Positions 18,685 to 29,125 of a stretch of 64,000 nt of DNA are shown piece after piece. The position numbers and the translations under genes were made by a program. The first letter of the stretch is position 1; every line of letters starts with the position of its first letter. The DNA comes from Janibacter sp. HTCC2649 (GTDB lineage: Bacteria; Actinomycetota; Actinomycetes; Actinomycetales; Dermatophilaceae), in contig NZ_CH672413.1 in assembly GCF_000152705.1 (NCBI RefSeq), positions 992,001-1,056,000 of the forward strand, written 5' to 3'. The notes below the pieces were generated by a model that worked only from the letters and a program-made list of their open reading frames with translations, did no database searches and was not told the origin of the DNA.

Positions 18685-19965
18685 TCAGGCCGATCGGGGC
18701 GCGAGGTCCGGGAAGACCTCGTCGAGCTCCTCGATCGTGCGAGTGCCAGGGATCGGCGACTCGACGAGCCACAGGATCGACAGCGTTCCGCCGACGGCCG
18801 CAACCACCATCGTCGGTCCGATCCCGAACCACTCCCCCATGAACCCACCGAGGATGGCGCCCACGGGGCGGATCCCGAAGTTGATCGAGCTGAACGCTCC
18901 CACGACCCGGCTCCGCACGGCGTCGGGGGTGACTGCGGTCTGCAACGCGTTGAGCGGCACGTCCAGGAGCATGACCCCGAACCCCGCGATGAACTCCACG
19001 AGCCCGAGCACGCCCATCCGCATCCACAGCGGCCCGCCGGCCAACGGGAGCAGCGCGAAGGGTGCCGAGAAGAGCACCGCCCCGACACAGATCGTGCGAC
19101 CGACGCCGAGCCAGCGGGTGATCCGGCCGGCGAGTACGGCACCGAGAACTCCGCCCGTGGCACCGATGCCCAGGGCCAGACCGATCGCGCCGGCGGAGAG
19201 GCCCAGCTGCCGACTGGCGAAGAGGATGAGCAGGGCGGCAGCCACGAAGTTGAAGAAGTTGATGGTCGTGACGCAGGCGAGGGACGCGCGCAGATAGGGG
19301 TGCCGCAGGACGAGACCCATGCCCTCCTTGGCCCGTCGCCACAGGCTTCCCTCGGGCTCGGCCACCGGGCGGTCCTCGACCTTCACCCGGCCGATGAGGA
19401 GCGCCGAGGCCATGAACGAGAGGGCATCGACAAGGAGGGCCACCGGGGCGGTCAGCGCCTGGATGAGCCCGCCGGCCAGTGCCGGTCCGCCGACGAAGGA
19501 GATCGACCGCGTCGAGCTGAGCAGCCCGTTCGCTTCCACGAACTGGTCCCGACGGACGAGGGAGACGAAGAAGCTCGGGTATGCCGTTTGGTACAGCACC
19601 TGCCCCAGTCCGGCCACCAGCGCCACGGCGATCAGCTGCCCCATCGTGACGACGCCGAACCAGTGCGCGAGCGGGAGGCTGAGCAGGACGACGGCCCGGA
19701 GGACATCGGCCATCACGAGCAGGCGACGCTTGCGATTCTGGTGGTCGACCCACGAACCGATGAACAGCGACAGGAGGTTGGGCGCCCACACGGCAGCGGT
19801 GAGGAGCCCCACGGTGGGTGCACTGGCGTGGAGGGTGGTGACCGCGATGAAGGGCAGTGCCAACTCGGTGATCCGGTCACCGAACTGCGAGATGCCCTGC
19901 CCTGCCCAATAGGTCGCGAACCGGCGGTCGCGCCACAGGGCTGGGCGCGTCGTCGCCTCGCTCAC
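18685..19965 (-). CDS. MFS exporter, EntS/MFS_3 type
   Basis: 426 residues with about 12 hydrophobic spans. It starts with FATYWAGQGISQFGDRITELALPF, the N-terminal signature of the MFS_3 efflux group (enterobactin exporter EntS and macrolide exporter relatives). The loop WVDHQNRKRRLL follows TM2. Its start overlaps the stop of the upstream ArsR-type regulator by 4 bp, so it is probably induced when the regulator meets its ligand. The substrate is not predictable; drug or metabolite export is likely. Confidence 0.82.
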   Translation of the reverse strand: MSEATTRPALWRDRRFATYWAGQGISQFGDRITELALPFIAVTTLHASAPTVGLLTAAVWAPNLLSLFIGSWVDHQNRKRRLLVMADVLRAVVLLSLPLAHWFGVVTMGQLIAVALVAGLGQVLYQTAYPSFFVSLVRRDQFVEANGLLSSTRSISFVGGPALAGGLIQALTAPVALLVDALSFMASALLIGRVKVEDRPVAEPEGSLWRRAKEGMGLVLRHPYLRASLACVTTINFFNFVAAALLILFASRQLGLSAGAIGLALGIGATGGVLGAVLAGRITRWLGVGRTICVGAVLFSAPFALLPLAGGPLWMRMGVLGLVEFIAGFGVMLLDVPLNALQTAVTPDAVRSRVVGAFSSINFGIRPVGAILGGFMGEWFGIGPTMVVAAVGGTLSILWLVESPIPGTRTIEELDEVFPDLAPRSA

Positions 19966-20585
19966 GACGTCTCCACCTCCGCGCTGGTCTCGTCGACAGG
20001 CGCGGTGTCGTCGGGCGGCGCGGTGGGCAGGACGTAGCGCAGCATCCGGACCCTGCGTGCACCCGCTGCTGGTTTGGCAGTCGCGTCAGCCTTGCGCAGA
20101 ACGTAGGGGGCCAGCACCTCCTCGATGGCAGCCTCGATCTCGCCCAGCTCGTCGGCGCTCACGAGAACCGTCGTGTTGGACAGTCCCGCGGAGCGCCGCC
20201 ATTGCGGCTCGAGCAATGGCTCGGCGTCGCGGGCCCATTGCGCCGGGAGGTGCTCCGCCTGGTCGATCAGCACGCGGGTGAGCAGGCTCGCGGCATCCTG
20301 GCTCTCGTCGTCGGTGGCGGCGAATCGGAAGCCACCTCCCACCGCCTCCCACCACCTCTGCCGCCCGTCCGCCTCGACGTCGGCATCGCGCACGAGACCG
20401 TGCTCGGCGAGGTGGCGCAGGTGCCAGCTCGTGACCGAGGGCGTGGCCCCGACCAGCGGCGCGAGTGCCGTGGCGGTGCTCGGACCGTAGCCCTGCAACC
20501 TGCTGAGGATCGCGAGACGCACAGGATGGGCGAGCGCCCGCATGCTCCTGGGTTCGAGCTCGACATCGCCGTACGGGTTGCTCAT
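19962..20585 (-). CDS. ArsR-family winged-helix regulator
   Basis: 207 residues from the ATG at 20585. The winged helix covers about residues 12-85, with RALAHPVRLAILSRLQ and ATPSVTSWHLRHLAEHGLV as recognition region, then a basic wing (ADGRQRWWEAV). The C-terminal half is helical, without a clear Cys metal site, so a non-metal ligand is likely. An inverted repeat at 20603-20638 overlaps its promoter region, consistent with autoregulation. It is coupled by an ATGA overlap to the MFS exporter. Confidence 0.82.
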   Translation of the reverse strand: MSNPYGDVELEPRSMRALAHPVRLAILSRLQGYGPSTATALAPLVGATPSVTSWHLRHLAEHGLVRDADVEADGRQRWWEAVGGGFRFAATDDESQDAASLLTRVLIDQAEHLPAQWARDAEPLLEPQWRRSAGLSNTTVLVSADELGEIEAAIEEVLAPYVLRKADATAKPAAGARRVRMLRYVLPTAPPDDTAPVDETSAEVETS

Positions 20586-20602
20586 CGCCGACTCCTCGCC
20601 AA

Positions 20603-20638
20603 TTGTGAGAGAACTGTATCGAGAGAACTCTCTCACAA
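20603..20638. promoter_or_regulatory. Operator of the ArsR-MFS operon
   Basis: TTGTGAGAG (20603-20611) and CTCTCACAA (20630-20638) are a perfect 9-bp inverted repeat. Inside, GAGAGAACT occurs twice 15 bp apart as a direct repeat. The block is AT-richer than its surroundings and begins 18 bp upstream of the regulator start, where RNA polymerase should bind. Confidence 0.6.
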
Positions 20639-20709
20639 CTGGCCGACGAGGCCAAGGGCACGTCAAAAGTCAGGCGACAGTGCGGCATACCCTCCGGCAT
20701 CCTGCTGCC

Positions 20710-21606
20710 ATGGCACTTCCCGATGGCTACAGCGCACGCCCGCACGTCCCGACGGATGCCCAGGCCGTGTGCGACCTCGTCGCGGCCACCGAGGTCGTGG
20801 ATGCCGGCGAGGCGGCCATCGAGGTCGAGGACATCCAGGGCGACTGGGCCCGGGGCAGCTTCGACCTCGAGACCGAGAGCATCGGCATCTGGGATGGCGA
20901 GCGCCTCGTTGCGGCCGGGGAGGTCTTCAAGGGGCGCCGGGCGGACGCAGGGGTCCATCCGGAGCACCGCGGTCGGGGCCTCGGCACGTGGCTGGCGGAC
21001 TGGATCGAGGAGACCGCCCGCGCCAGGGGCTCGAAGCTCGTTGGCCAGACGGTCCCGGGCAACAGCGGCCCCGAGGCGTTCTTCCGGGGTCGCGGCTACC
21101 GCGAGGGGTGGACCTCGTGGGTGCTCCAGCTTCCGCGCGGATCGGCCATCGAACCGCAGCCCCTCCCCCGCGGTTACGCGCTGCGCGAGTTCGTCGGTGG
21201 ACGGGATGGGCGCATCGCCTTCCAGCTCATCGAGGACGCCTTCAACGAATGGCCGGACCGCGAGCCGTCGACCTATGACGACTGGGCGCCGCGCGGACCC
21301 TTGCGCCCCGGCTTCGAGCCGTGGCAGATCCGGTTCGTCAGTGACGAGAGCGGGACCGAGATCGGGATCTGTTACACGATCCACGCCGGCGCCACGGGCT
21401 ACGTCGACGCCATCGCCGTTCGGCGCGACCAGCGCGGATTGGGCCTTGCCAGAGCCCTGCTCGTCGATGCGTTCGCCCGGGCCCGCGACCACGGCGCCAG
21501 CGTCAGCGAGCTCTCGACGGACTCACGAACCGGAGCGCTGGGTCTCTACGAACACGTCGGCATGCAGGTCACCCAGACCTGGCGCCACTGGATGACCGAC
21601 CTCTGA
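20710..21606 (+). CDS. Tandem-GNAT acetyltransferase
   Basis: 298 residues with two GNAT domains. The first is about 1-145 with its acetyl-CoA loop in VHPEHRGRGLGTWLADWI. The second is about 160-298 with AVRRDQRGLGLARALLVDAF. Mycothiol synthase MshD has the same double arrangement, but this protein lacks enough specific identity to call it so. The substrate is unknown. It is divergent from the ArsR regulator and ends before a long bidirectional hairpin. The longer in-frame extension back to 20542 runs through the operator and is not credible. Confidence 0.75.
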   Translation: MALPDGYSARPHVPTDAQAVCDLVAATEVVDAGEAAIEVEDIQGDWARGSFDLETESIGIWDGERLVAAGEVFKGRRADAGVHPEHRGRGLGTWLADWIEETARARGSKLVGQTVPGNSGPEAFFRGRGYREGWTSWVLQLPRGSAIEPQPLPRGYALREFVGGRDGRIAFQLIEDAFNEWPDREPSTYDDWAPRGPLRPGFEPWQIRFVSDESGTEIGICYTIHAGATGYVDAIAVRRDQRGLGLARALLVDAFARARDHGASVSELSTDSRTGALGLYEHVGMQVTQTWRHWMTDL

Positions 21607-21638
21607 CACCGACCTCTGACACCGGCCACGTCCCCCGA

Positions 21639-21700
21639 CAACATTCGACCAATAGGTCACGAACTGCTCGAGCGATTCGTGACCTATTGGTCGAAGGTTG
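21639..21700. repeat. Dispersed hairpin element, family B, copy 1
   Basis: Arms 21639-21663 and 21676-21700 are inverted repeats with one mismatch around the loop CTGCTCGAGCGA. The core GACCAATAGG-T-CACGAA recurs at 51794-51864. It sits between the convergent GNAT gene and asd and should act as a bidirectional terminator. Confidence 0.8.
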
Positions 21701-21720
21701 GGCAGATCCGGGCGTCGGGC

Positions 21721-22767
<1,047 letters not shown>

Positions 22768-22798
22768 GGAGCCATGCGAGTTGGGTTGCTTCAGGCGT

Positions 22799-24664
22799 TC
22801 AGGACGTGGGCGAGCTGAGCACCTTGTCGTCCTCGCGCGCCCCGAGAGGAGCATCATCCTCGACTGCGTCGACCGCGGTCGACCCACCAGCCAGGGTGAC
22901 GTGGTCGCCGACACCCTCGCCGGGTGCTGACTCCTCATAGGTGAGGGTGAAGTCGTCACCGTGCTCGGTCACTCCGGCGACGATGGCCTGCTCGACGGCC
23001 GCCACGGCATACGCCCGACGGACGACGAGCGGGTCGCTCGAGAGGTCCTTCACGAGAGCAACCGCCAGCCCGATCATCACGAGGAGGAACGGCAGTGCCG
23101 CCACGATCGTGATGTTCTGCAGGCCGGACAACGCATCCTCGCCACCGACGACGAGCATCACGGCACCGACGGCGCCAGTGGCCGCACCCCAGAAGATCAC
23201 CGTGGGGCGGCTGGGCGCGAGGGTCCCGCGCTCCGACAACGTGCCCATGACGATCGAGGCAGCATCGGCGCCCGAGACGAAGAAGATCGCGACGAGCAGC
23301 ATCACGACGATCGAGGTGACCGTCGACAGCGGCATGGTCTCGAGCATGCTGAACAGCGTCGCCTCGGGCGACTCGGCGCCGGCAAGGTCCACGCCGCCAC
23401 GCTGGGTCGCGATTCCCGCGCCGCCGAAGATGGCGAACCACACGAGCGAGACCAGGCTCGGGACGAGCAGGACACCGGTGACGAACTGGCGAATGGTGCG
23501 ACCACGCGAGATGCGCGCAATGAACATGCCGACGAACGGCGTCCAGGAGACCCACCACGCCCAGTAGAAGATCGTCCAGCCCGAGAGCCAGGTCTGCATC
23601 GCATCGCCACCAGCGGCGTCGGTGCGCGCCGACATCATCGCGAGGTCCTGGAAGTAGGACCCGACAGCGGTCGGCACCAGGTTGAGGATGAAGACGGTCG
23701 GCCCGACGACGAAGACGAAGACGGCGAGCACGAGCGCCAACACCATGTTGGTGTTCGAGAGCCACTGGATGCCCTTGGAGACACCCGAGACGGCAGACAG
23801 GATGAAGCAGAGCGTCAGCACGACGATGATCGCGACGAGCACGCCGTTGCCGGCACGCCCCACACCACCGACGATCTCGAGGCCGGAGCCGATCTGCAGG
23901 GCACCGAGACCGAGCGAGGCAGCCGACCCGAAGAGGGTGGCAAAAATCGCGAGGATGTCGATGACGCGACCGGCGGGACCGTTGGCCCGACGCTCACCGA
24001 TGAGCGGCGCGAAGGCCGAGCTGATGAGGAGCGAGCGACCGCGGCGGAAGACGCCGTACGCAACGGCCAGTCCGACGACTGCGTAGATCGCCCACGGGTG
24101 CAGGGTCCAGTGGAAGAGCGTGGTCGCCATGGCCGTCTGGACGGCTGCGGGGTTGCCGGCCTCGCCGGTGCCGGGCGGCGGGGTGACGAAGTGCGACACG
24201 GGCTCGGAGACGCCGTAGAACATCAGGCCGATGCCCATGCCGGCGGAGAACATCATCGCGATCCACGAGACGGTCTTGAACTCGGGCTGCTCGTCGTCGC
24301 GTCCGAGCGGGATGCGCCCGAACTTCCCGGCCGCGAGCCAGATCACGAAGATGACGAAGCCGGACGCCACGAGCGAGAACAGCCAGCCCATGTTGTGCAC
24401 GACCCAGGAGAGGCCGTTGTCCGAGGCCGTGCCGAGGGTCTCGGTGCTGACAAAGCCCCAGATGACGAATCCGATGGCGATGGCCGCCGTGACTCCGAAG
24501 ACGATCGTGTCGAGCTTCTGCGGGGCGTCCGCCTGGTGCTCCTCGACCGCGTGGTCTAGTGCCGGGTGGGGGGTCTCCTCGAGGAGCGGTCCGTCAAGGA
24601 TCTCGCGCTCCCCTGCTGCGTCCCCAGGGGCTGTTGGTCCGGTGTTCATGAGTTTTTGATTCAC
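22799..24664 (-). CDS. BCCT-family betaine/carnitine/choline transporter
   Basis: 621 residues from a GTG at 24664; an ATG at 24649 is equally possible and neither has a Shine-Dalgarno. About 12 hydrophobic spans lie between acidic N- and C-terminal tails. The BCCT signatures are present: SAGMGIGLMFYGVSEPVSHF (TM3) and the Trp-rich GWTIFYWAWWVSWTPFVGMF (TM8). The family takes up trimethylammonium osmolytes, usually with Na+ or H+. The 200 bp upstream (24665-24865), shared with the end of era, carry AT-rich patches and one GTATGCCG copy but no clear promoter. Confidence 0.9.
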   Translation of the reverse strand: MNQKLMNTGPTAPGDAAGEREILDGPLLEETPHPALDHAVEEHQADAPQKLDTIVFGVTAAIAIGFVIWGFVSTETLGTASDNGLSWVVHNMGWLFSLVASGFVIFVIWLAAGKFGRIPLGRDDEQPEFKTVSWIAMMFSAGMGIGLMFYGVSEPVSHFVTPPPGTGEAGNPAAVQTAMATTLFHWTLHPWAIYAVVGLAVAYGVFRRGRSLLISSAFAPLIGERRANGPAGRVIDILAIFATLFGSAASLGLGALQIGSGLEIVGGVGRAGNGVLVAIIVVLTLCFILSAVSGVSKGIQWLSNTNMVLALVLAVFVFVVGPTVFILNLVPTAVGSYFQDLAMMSARTDAAGGDAMQTWLSGWTIFYWAWWVSWTPFVGMFIARISRGRTIRQFVTGVLLVPSLVSLVWFAIFGGAGIATQRGGVDLAGAESPEATLFSMLETMPLSTVTSIVVMLLVAIFFVSGADAASIVMGTLSERGTLAPSRPTVIFWGAATGAVGAVMLVVGGEDALSGLQNITIVAALPFLLVMIGLAVALVKDLSSDPLVVRRAYAVAAVEQAIVAGVTEHGDDFTLTYEESAPGEGVGDHVTLAGGSTAVDAVEDDAPLGAREDDKVLSSPTS

Positions 24665-24865
24665 GGGTGATTCGGCGCGCGATGGCGCCGCTCCTTCGCT
24701 GTTCTCGTCAGTTACGTATCAATGTCAGTTCTCGTTCCAACCCTCAACCTTGCCTTCACGAACCTGTGAGTTCAAATTGGCAGCGGCGACCCACCGGTGT
24801 CGCGCCCCCTTCTCGAGGGCACGCCGAACACACCTCGGGTATGCCGGGTGCGCACCTTCGTGGGG

Positions 24866-25819
24866 TCAGAAACCCAAGCGCTGCAACTGTTTCGGGTCGC
24901 GCTGCCAGTCCTTGGCCACCTTGACGTGGAGGTCGAGGTGGACGCGCTGACCCAGCAGCTTCTCGATGCCTTCGCGGGCGTTGGTCCCGACCTCGCGCAG
25001 TCGTGATCCGCCTCGGCCGATGATGATGGCCTTCTGCGAGGACCGCTCGACGAAGACGTTGACCCGCACGTCCATCATCGGCTTGCCCTCGGGGCGGTCC
25101 TCGCGCGGAAGCATCTCCTCGACGACGACGGCCAGTGAGTGGGGCAACTCGTCGCGCACGCCTTCGAGGGCGGCTTCGCGGACGAGCTCGGCGATCATGA
25201 TGGCGTGCGGCTCGTCGGTGAGGACGTCGTCGGGGTAGAGCGGTCCGGGCGAGGGCGGGAGGTACTTCGCGATGACTGCGGCGACGGTGTCGACCTGGTC
25301 GCCCTTGGTCGCCGAACACGGCACGATCTCGGCCCACTCACCGAGCTGGTCGATGGAGATCAGGTGCTCGGCCAGACGCTGGCGGTCGACCTTGTCGGAC
25401 TTGGTGGCCAGCGCGATGATCGGCGTGCGCTTGGCCTGCCGCAGCTCGGCGAGCTCACGCGCGATCCACTGGTCGCCCGGGCCGATGCGCTGGTCGGCCG
25501 GGAGGCAGAAGCCCACGACGTCGACGTTGAGCAGGGTCTCGCGGACGAGGTCGTTGAGACGCTCCCCCAGCAGGGTCCGGGGCTTGTGCAGGCCAGGGGT
25601 GTCGACGAGGACGATCTGGCTCATCGGAGAGGTGACGATGCCGCGAATCGTGTGGCGCGTCGTCTGCGGCTTGCTCGACGTGATCGCGACCTTCTCGCCG
25701 ACGAGCGCGTTGGTCAGCGTCGACTTCCCCGCGTTGGGGCGGCCGATGAGGCAGGCGAAACCCGCGACATAACCGGGCTTGGCGGGCTGGCCGAACTCGT
25801 CGTTGGCGTCTTCAGTCAT
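24866..25819 (-). CDS. era: GTPase Era
   Basis: 317 residues. Era assists 30S maturation and binds the 3' end of 16S rRNA. G-domain motifs are GRPNAGKST (G1), VDTPGLHKP (G3) and ATKSDKVD (G4). The C-terminal KH domain ends in the expected VFVERSSQKAIIIGRGGSRL (about residues 240-275). Its start overlaps the end of the upstream corC-like gene by 8 bp. It is the last gene of the phoH-ybeY-corC-era run. The usual recO neighbour is not downstream. Confidence 0.95.
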   Translation of the reverse strand: MTEDANDEFGQPAKPGYVAGFACLIGRPNAGKSTLTNALVGEKVAITSSKPQTTRHTIRGIVTSPMSQIVLVDTPGLHKPRTLLGERLNDLVRETLLNVDVVGFCLPADQRIGPGDQWIARELAELRQAKRTPIIALATKSDKVDRQRLAEHLISIDQLGEWAEIVPCSATKGDQVDTVAAVIAKYLPPSPGPLYPDDVLTDEPHAIMIAELVREAALEGVRDELPHSLAVVVEEMLPREDRPEGKPMMDVRVNVFVERSSQKAIIIGRGGSRLREVGTNAREGIEKLLGQRVHLDLHVKVAKDWQRDPKQLQRLGF

Positions 25820-27116
25820 GGAAACTCCCGGTCTCGGCTGTGTGCATCATCTCGCGGTCCGTTGTCGCTGCAACGCGTTCGACGATGACGGTGGCAATGC
25901 GGTGCCGGCGTCCGGCCATGCGTTCGGCGGTCAGGCGCAGACCGGCCACCTCACAGGTGGAGCCCAGGATCGGCACCCGTCCAAGGGTCTTGCCGATGAG
26001 GCCGCCGACGGTGTCGACCTCGTCCTCCTCGATCGTCACCCCGAGCTCTTCGGCGAGGTCGTCGATGTCCATCGTCGCGTCGACGCGCCAGCGGCCGTCC
26101 TCGAGCTCCTCGAGGTCGGGCGTCTCGCGGTCGTACTCGTCGGCGATCTCGCCCACGATCTCCTCGATGATGTCCTCGATCGTCACGAGGCCTGCCGTGC
26201 CGCCCCACTCGTCGATGACGAGGGCGAAGTGGGTCTGGTCGCGCTGCATCTCGCGCAGGAGCGCGTCGACGGGCTTGGACTCGGGGATGAACGGCATCGG
26301 CCGCATGAGGTCGATGACGGGTGTCACCGCGCTGGCGGGGTCGGCCGTGATGCGACGCACGACGTCCTTGAAGTAGAGGAGGCCGAGCACGTCGTCGGAG
26401 TCCTCGCCGGTCACCGGGATGCGCGAATAGCCGCTGCGGAGAAAGAGATTCATCGCCTTGCGGGCTTCGCGGTCGGAGTCGATCGTCACCATGTCGGTGC
26501 GCGGGACCATGACCTCGCGGGCCAGGGTGTCGCCGAGCTCGAAGACCGAGTGGATCATCTGGCGCTCACCCGCCTCGATGAGCGAGGACTCCCCCGCCAT
26601 GTCGACGAGGTCACGCAGCTCGGACTCGCTGTCGAACGGTCCGTCGCGATACCCCTGTCCCGGAGTGACGGCGTTGGCGAAGAGGACGAGGAGCCGCGAG
26701 AGCGGGCCGAGGACCCGGCGCACCCAGATGGCCACAGGTGCCGCGAAGAGCGAGACCTTCGTGGCGTGCTGACCACCGAGGGTGCGCGGCGAGACGCCCA
26801 CGAGGGCGAACGAGACCACGGCCATGATCGCGATCGCCGTGAGCAGCGGCAGCCAGGTGCCGTCGACGACGCGGTGGACCGCAACGGTCACGAGGACTGC
26901 CGTGGTCATCTCGGCGATGACCCGCACGAACGACAGGACCGACAGGTATGCCGCGCTGTCGGCCACGACCGTGGCCAGCGCCTTCGAGCCGGGTCGGCCG
27001 TCGTCGTGGAGTTCCTGGGCGCGCACCCGCGACACCCGTGACAGAGCGGCTTCGGCCGCCGACAGGGCAAAGGCCAGGACGAGCCCGAGGATGCTGATGA
27101 CGACGAGCCGGGTCAT
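25812..27116 (-). CDS. CNNM/CorC-type membrane protein with CBS pair
   Basis: 434 residues. The N-terminal DUF21 membrane domain has about four spans (ISILGLVLAFALSAAEAALSR first). A CBS pair follows (about residues 205-330; REVMVPRTDMVTID and VIDEWGGTAGLVTIEDIIEEI), then the CorC_HlyC domain (about 345-425). Members are linked to Mg2+/Co2+ export or homeostasis; older annotations call them hemolysins. It lies in the conserved ybeY-corC-era order. Confidence 0.9.
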   Translation of the reverse strand: MTRLVVISILGLVLAFALSAAEAALSRVSRVRAQELHDDGRPGSKALATVVADSAAYLSVLSFVRVIAEMTTAVLVTVAVHRVVDGTWLPLLTAIAIMAVVSFALVGVSPRTLGGQHATKVSLFAAPVAIWVRRVLGPLSRLLVLFANAVTPGQGYRDGPFDSESELRDLVDMAGESSLIEAGERQMIHSVFELGDTLAREVMVPRTDMVTIDSDREARKAMNLFLRSGYSRIPVTGEDSDDVLGLLYFKDVVRRITADPASAVTPVIDLMRPMPFIPESKPVDALLREMQRDQTHFALVIDEWGGTAGLVTIEDIIEEIVGEIADEYDRETPDLEELEDGRWRVDATMDIDDLAEELGVTIEEDEVDTVGGLIGKTLGRVPILGSTCEVAGLRLTAERMAGRRHRIATVIVERVAATTDREMMHTAETGSFHD

Positions 27117-27167
27117 GCGGCCACCGTCCGGGTTCCCGACGCCGAGCGGGCGTCGGGACTGGCTGGG

Positions 27168-27635
27168 TCAGGCACCGGGTCGACCCCTCGTCGCAAGGAA
27201 GGTGAGCAGGAGCTGGCGCTGCAGCTCGAACATCTCACGCTCTTCCTCGGGCTCGGCGTGGTCGTAGCCGAGCAGATGGAGGATGCCGTGCGTCGTGAGG
27301 AGCAGCAGCTCCTCCTCGGTGGCGTGACCGGCCTCGGCGGCCTGCTTCTGAGCCACGCTCGGACAGAGGACGATGTCGCCGAGGACACCTTCCTCCGGGT
27401 CGTCGTCGTCGCTGCCGGGGCGCAGCTCGTCCATGGGAAAGCTCATGACGTCGGTCGGCCCGGGCAGGTCCATCCACTGCACGTGGAGGGTCTCCATGGC
27501 AGCCTCGTCGACAAGGCGCAGGCACAGGTCGGCCTGGGGGTGGACCTTCATCTCGCCCATGACGTAGCGCGCGCAGGCCACGAGCTCGAGCTCGTCGAGC
27601 GCGAAATCCGTCTCGTTGAGGACGTCGATGCTCAT
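27168..27635 (-). CDS. ybeY: Endoribonuclease YbeY
   Basis: 155 residues. It is a zinc-dependent RNase for 16S rRNA 3'-end maturation and ribosome quality control. The zinc site [11 protein letters not shown] is at about residues 115-125, preceded by the family phrase [14 protein letters not shown]. The ATG at 27635 overlaps the phoH stop (ATGA), which supports this start over the longer frame to 27716. Confidence 0.95.
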   Translation of the reverse strand: MSIDVLNETDFALDELELVACARYVMGEMKVHPQADLCLRLVDEAAMETLHVQWMDLPGPTDVMSFPMDELRPGSDDDDPEEGVLGDIVLCPSVAQKQAAEAGHATEEELLLLTTHGILHLLGYDHAEPEEEREMFELQRQLLLTFLATRGRPGA

Positions 27636-28711
27636 GCGCCACCGTCCCGGTCCGCGGCGCGAGTGGTTCGACGGGCGCGCGAAGGCGTGGAACGTCCGTC
27701 CTGGTCGGCATCCCACCGGCCGTAGGCGTCGACGATCTCGCCGACGAGTCGGTGACGCACGACGTCCTGGGCGGTGAGTTCGGCGAAGTGGATGTCGTCG
27801 AGGTCGGTGAGGATGTCGCGCACGATCCGCAGCCCGCTCGTCGTGCCCCCCGGCAGGTCGACCTGGGTGATGTCGCCGGTCACGACCATCTTGGAGCCGA
27901 AGCCCAGACGGGTGAGGAACATCTTCATCTGCTCGGGCGTGGTGTTCTGCGCCTCGTCGAGGATGACGAACGAGTCGTTGATCGAGCGACCGCGCATGAA
28001 CGCCAGAGGAGCCACCTCGATCGTTCCGGCGGCCATGAGGCGTGGGATCGACTCGGGGTCGACCATGTCGTGGAGGGCGTCGTAGAGCGGACGCAGGTAG
28101 GGGTCGATCTTGTCGTTGAGCGTGCCCGGAAGGAAGCCCAGCCGCTCCCCCGCCTCGACGGCCGGTCGGGTGAGGATGATCCGGTTGACCAGCTTGGCCT
28201 GGAGCGCGGCCACGGCCTTGGCCATCGCCAGATAGGTCTTGCCGGTGCCAGCGGGGCCGATGCCGAAGGTGATGGTGTGCTCGTCGATCGCCTCGACGTA
28301 GCGCTTCTGCCCCAGCGTCTTGGGTCGGATCGTGCGACCGCGCGAGGACACGATGTTCATCGTGAGGACGTCGGCCGGCCGCTCGGTCGTTTGGGCCCGC
28401 ATCATCGCGATGGAGCGCTCGACCGAGTCACGGTTGAGCGCCTGCCCGCCCTCGATGACCGCCAGCAGCTCGTCGATGACGCGCTCGACGAGGGCGACCT
28501 CGGGGCTCGTACCGGAGATGTGGAACTCGTTGCCCCGCACGTGGATCGAGGTCATCGGGAACTGGCGCTCGATCGTGCGGAGCACCTCGTCCCGCGGGCC
28601 GAGGAGGGAGACCATGGGCACGTCAGCGGGGATCGTGACCGTGTGGACGGGGAGGTGCGTCGACGTCTCGGTGGGCGTGGACGGGCGGGGTGCATCTGTC
28701 ATGTCACCCAT
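27632..28711 (-). CDS. phoH: PhoH-family ATPase
   Basis: 359 residues from the ATG at 28711; a second ATG at 28702 shortens it by three. The P-loop [15 protein letters not shown] and the Walker B segment [21 protein letters not shown] are clear, as is [18 protein letters not shown]. PhoH proteins are predicted RNA-linked ATPases or helicases and are constantly paired with YbeY, suggesting a shared role in RNA processing. It follows the HIT gene by 17 bp. Confidence 0.93.
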   Translation of the reverse strand: MGDMTDAPRPSTPTETSTHLPVHTVTIPADVPMVSLLGPRDEVLRTIERQFPMTSIHVRGNEFHISGTSPEVALVERVIDELLAVIEGGQALNRDSVERSIAMMRAQTTERPADVLTMNIVSSRGRTIRPKTLGQKRYVEAIDEHTITFGIGPAGTGKTYLAMAKAVAALQAKLVNRIILTRPAVEAGERLGFLPGTLNDKIDPYLRPLYDALHDMVDPESIPRLMAAGTIEVAPLAFMRGRSINDSFVILDEAQNTTPEQMKMFLTRLGFGSKMVVTGDITQVDLPGGTTSGLRIVRDILTDLDDIHFAELTAQDVVRHRLVGEIVDAYGRWDADQDGRSTPSRARRTTRAADRDGGA

Positions 28712-28727
28712 GAGTCTACGGTTCGGT

Positions 28728-29075
28728 TCAGCCCGGAGGCCATTGCATTGACCGGCCACCCAGCAGGTGCAGGTGAGCGTGGAACACGCTCTGCCCCGCG
28801 CCGGCACCTGTGTTGAAGACGAGCCGGTAGTCGCCAGCCAGCCCTTCGCCCCCCGCGACGGAGCGGGCCAACAAGACCACGTCCTGCAGTTCCTCCGCCG
28901 ATGCTTCTGCCAGTTCTCCCGCGTTGGCGACGTGCCGCTTGGGCACGACGAGGACGTGCGTCGGCGCCTGTGCGTTGATGTCACGGAACGCGAGGCTGTG
29001 CTCGGTCTCGCCCACGACGTCTGGCTCGATGTCGCGGGAGACGAACTTGCAGAAGAGACAGTCGGCTGAAGACAT
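28728..29075 (-). CDS. HIT-family (histidine triad) nucleotide hydrolase
   Basis: 115 residues. The catalytic triad motif FHAHLHLLGG (H-x-H-x-H) is near the C-terminus. The N-terminal CLFCKFVSRDIEPDVV carries the C-x-x-C often binding zinc in the bacterial HIT/HinT group. It hydrolyses purine nucleoside phosphoramidates or adenylated compounds. TACTGT 6 nt upstream of the ATG indicates a leaderless transcript that probably runs on into phoH-ybeY-corC-era. Confidence 0.92.
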   Translation of the reverse strand: MSSADCLFCKFVSRDIEPDVVGETEHSLAFRDINAQAPTHVLVVPKRHVANAGELAEASAEELQDVVLLARSVAGGEGLAGDYRLVFNTGAGAGQSVFHAHLHLLGGRSMQWPPG

Positions 29076-29081
29076 GCCCCG

Positions 29082-29087
29082 ACAGTA
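29082..29087 (-). promoter_or_regulatory. -10 box of a leaderless promoter (HIT-phoH operon)
   Basis: On the minus strand TACTGT ends 6 nt before the ATG at 29075. Confidence 0.5.
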
Positions 29088-29125
29088 AACCGATCGGGCC
29101 TGCTGTGCGTCTCACCAGCGTGACA

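Noticed and set aside
20710-21606. Mycothiol synthase MshD
   Set aside because: The tandem GNAT layout is shared, but the conserved MshD-specific segments were not recognised and no mycothiol gene is adjacent.
22961-24559. 532-codon plus-strand frame
   Set aside because: Shadow of the BCCT transporter; extremely rich in charged residues and lacking any fold pattern.
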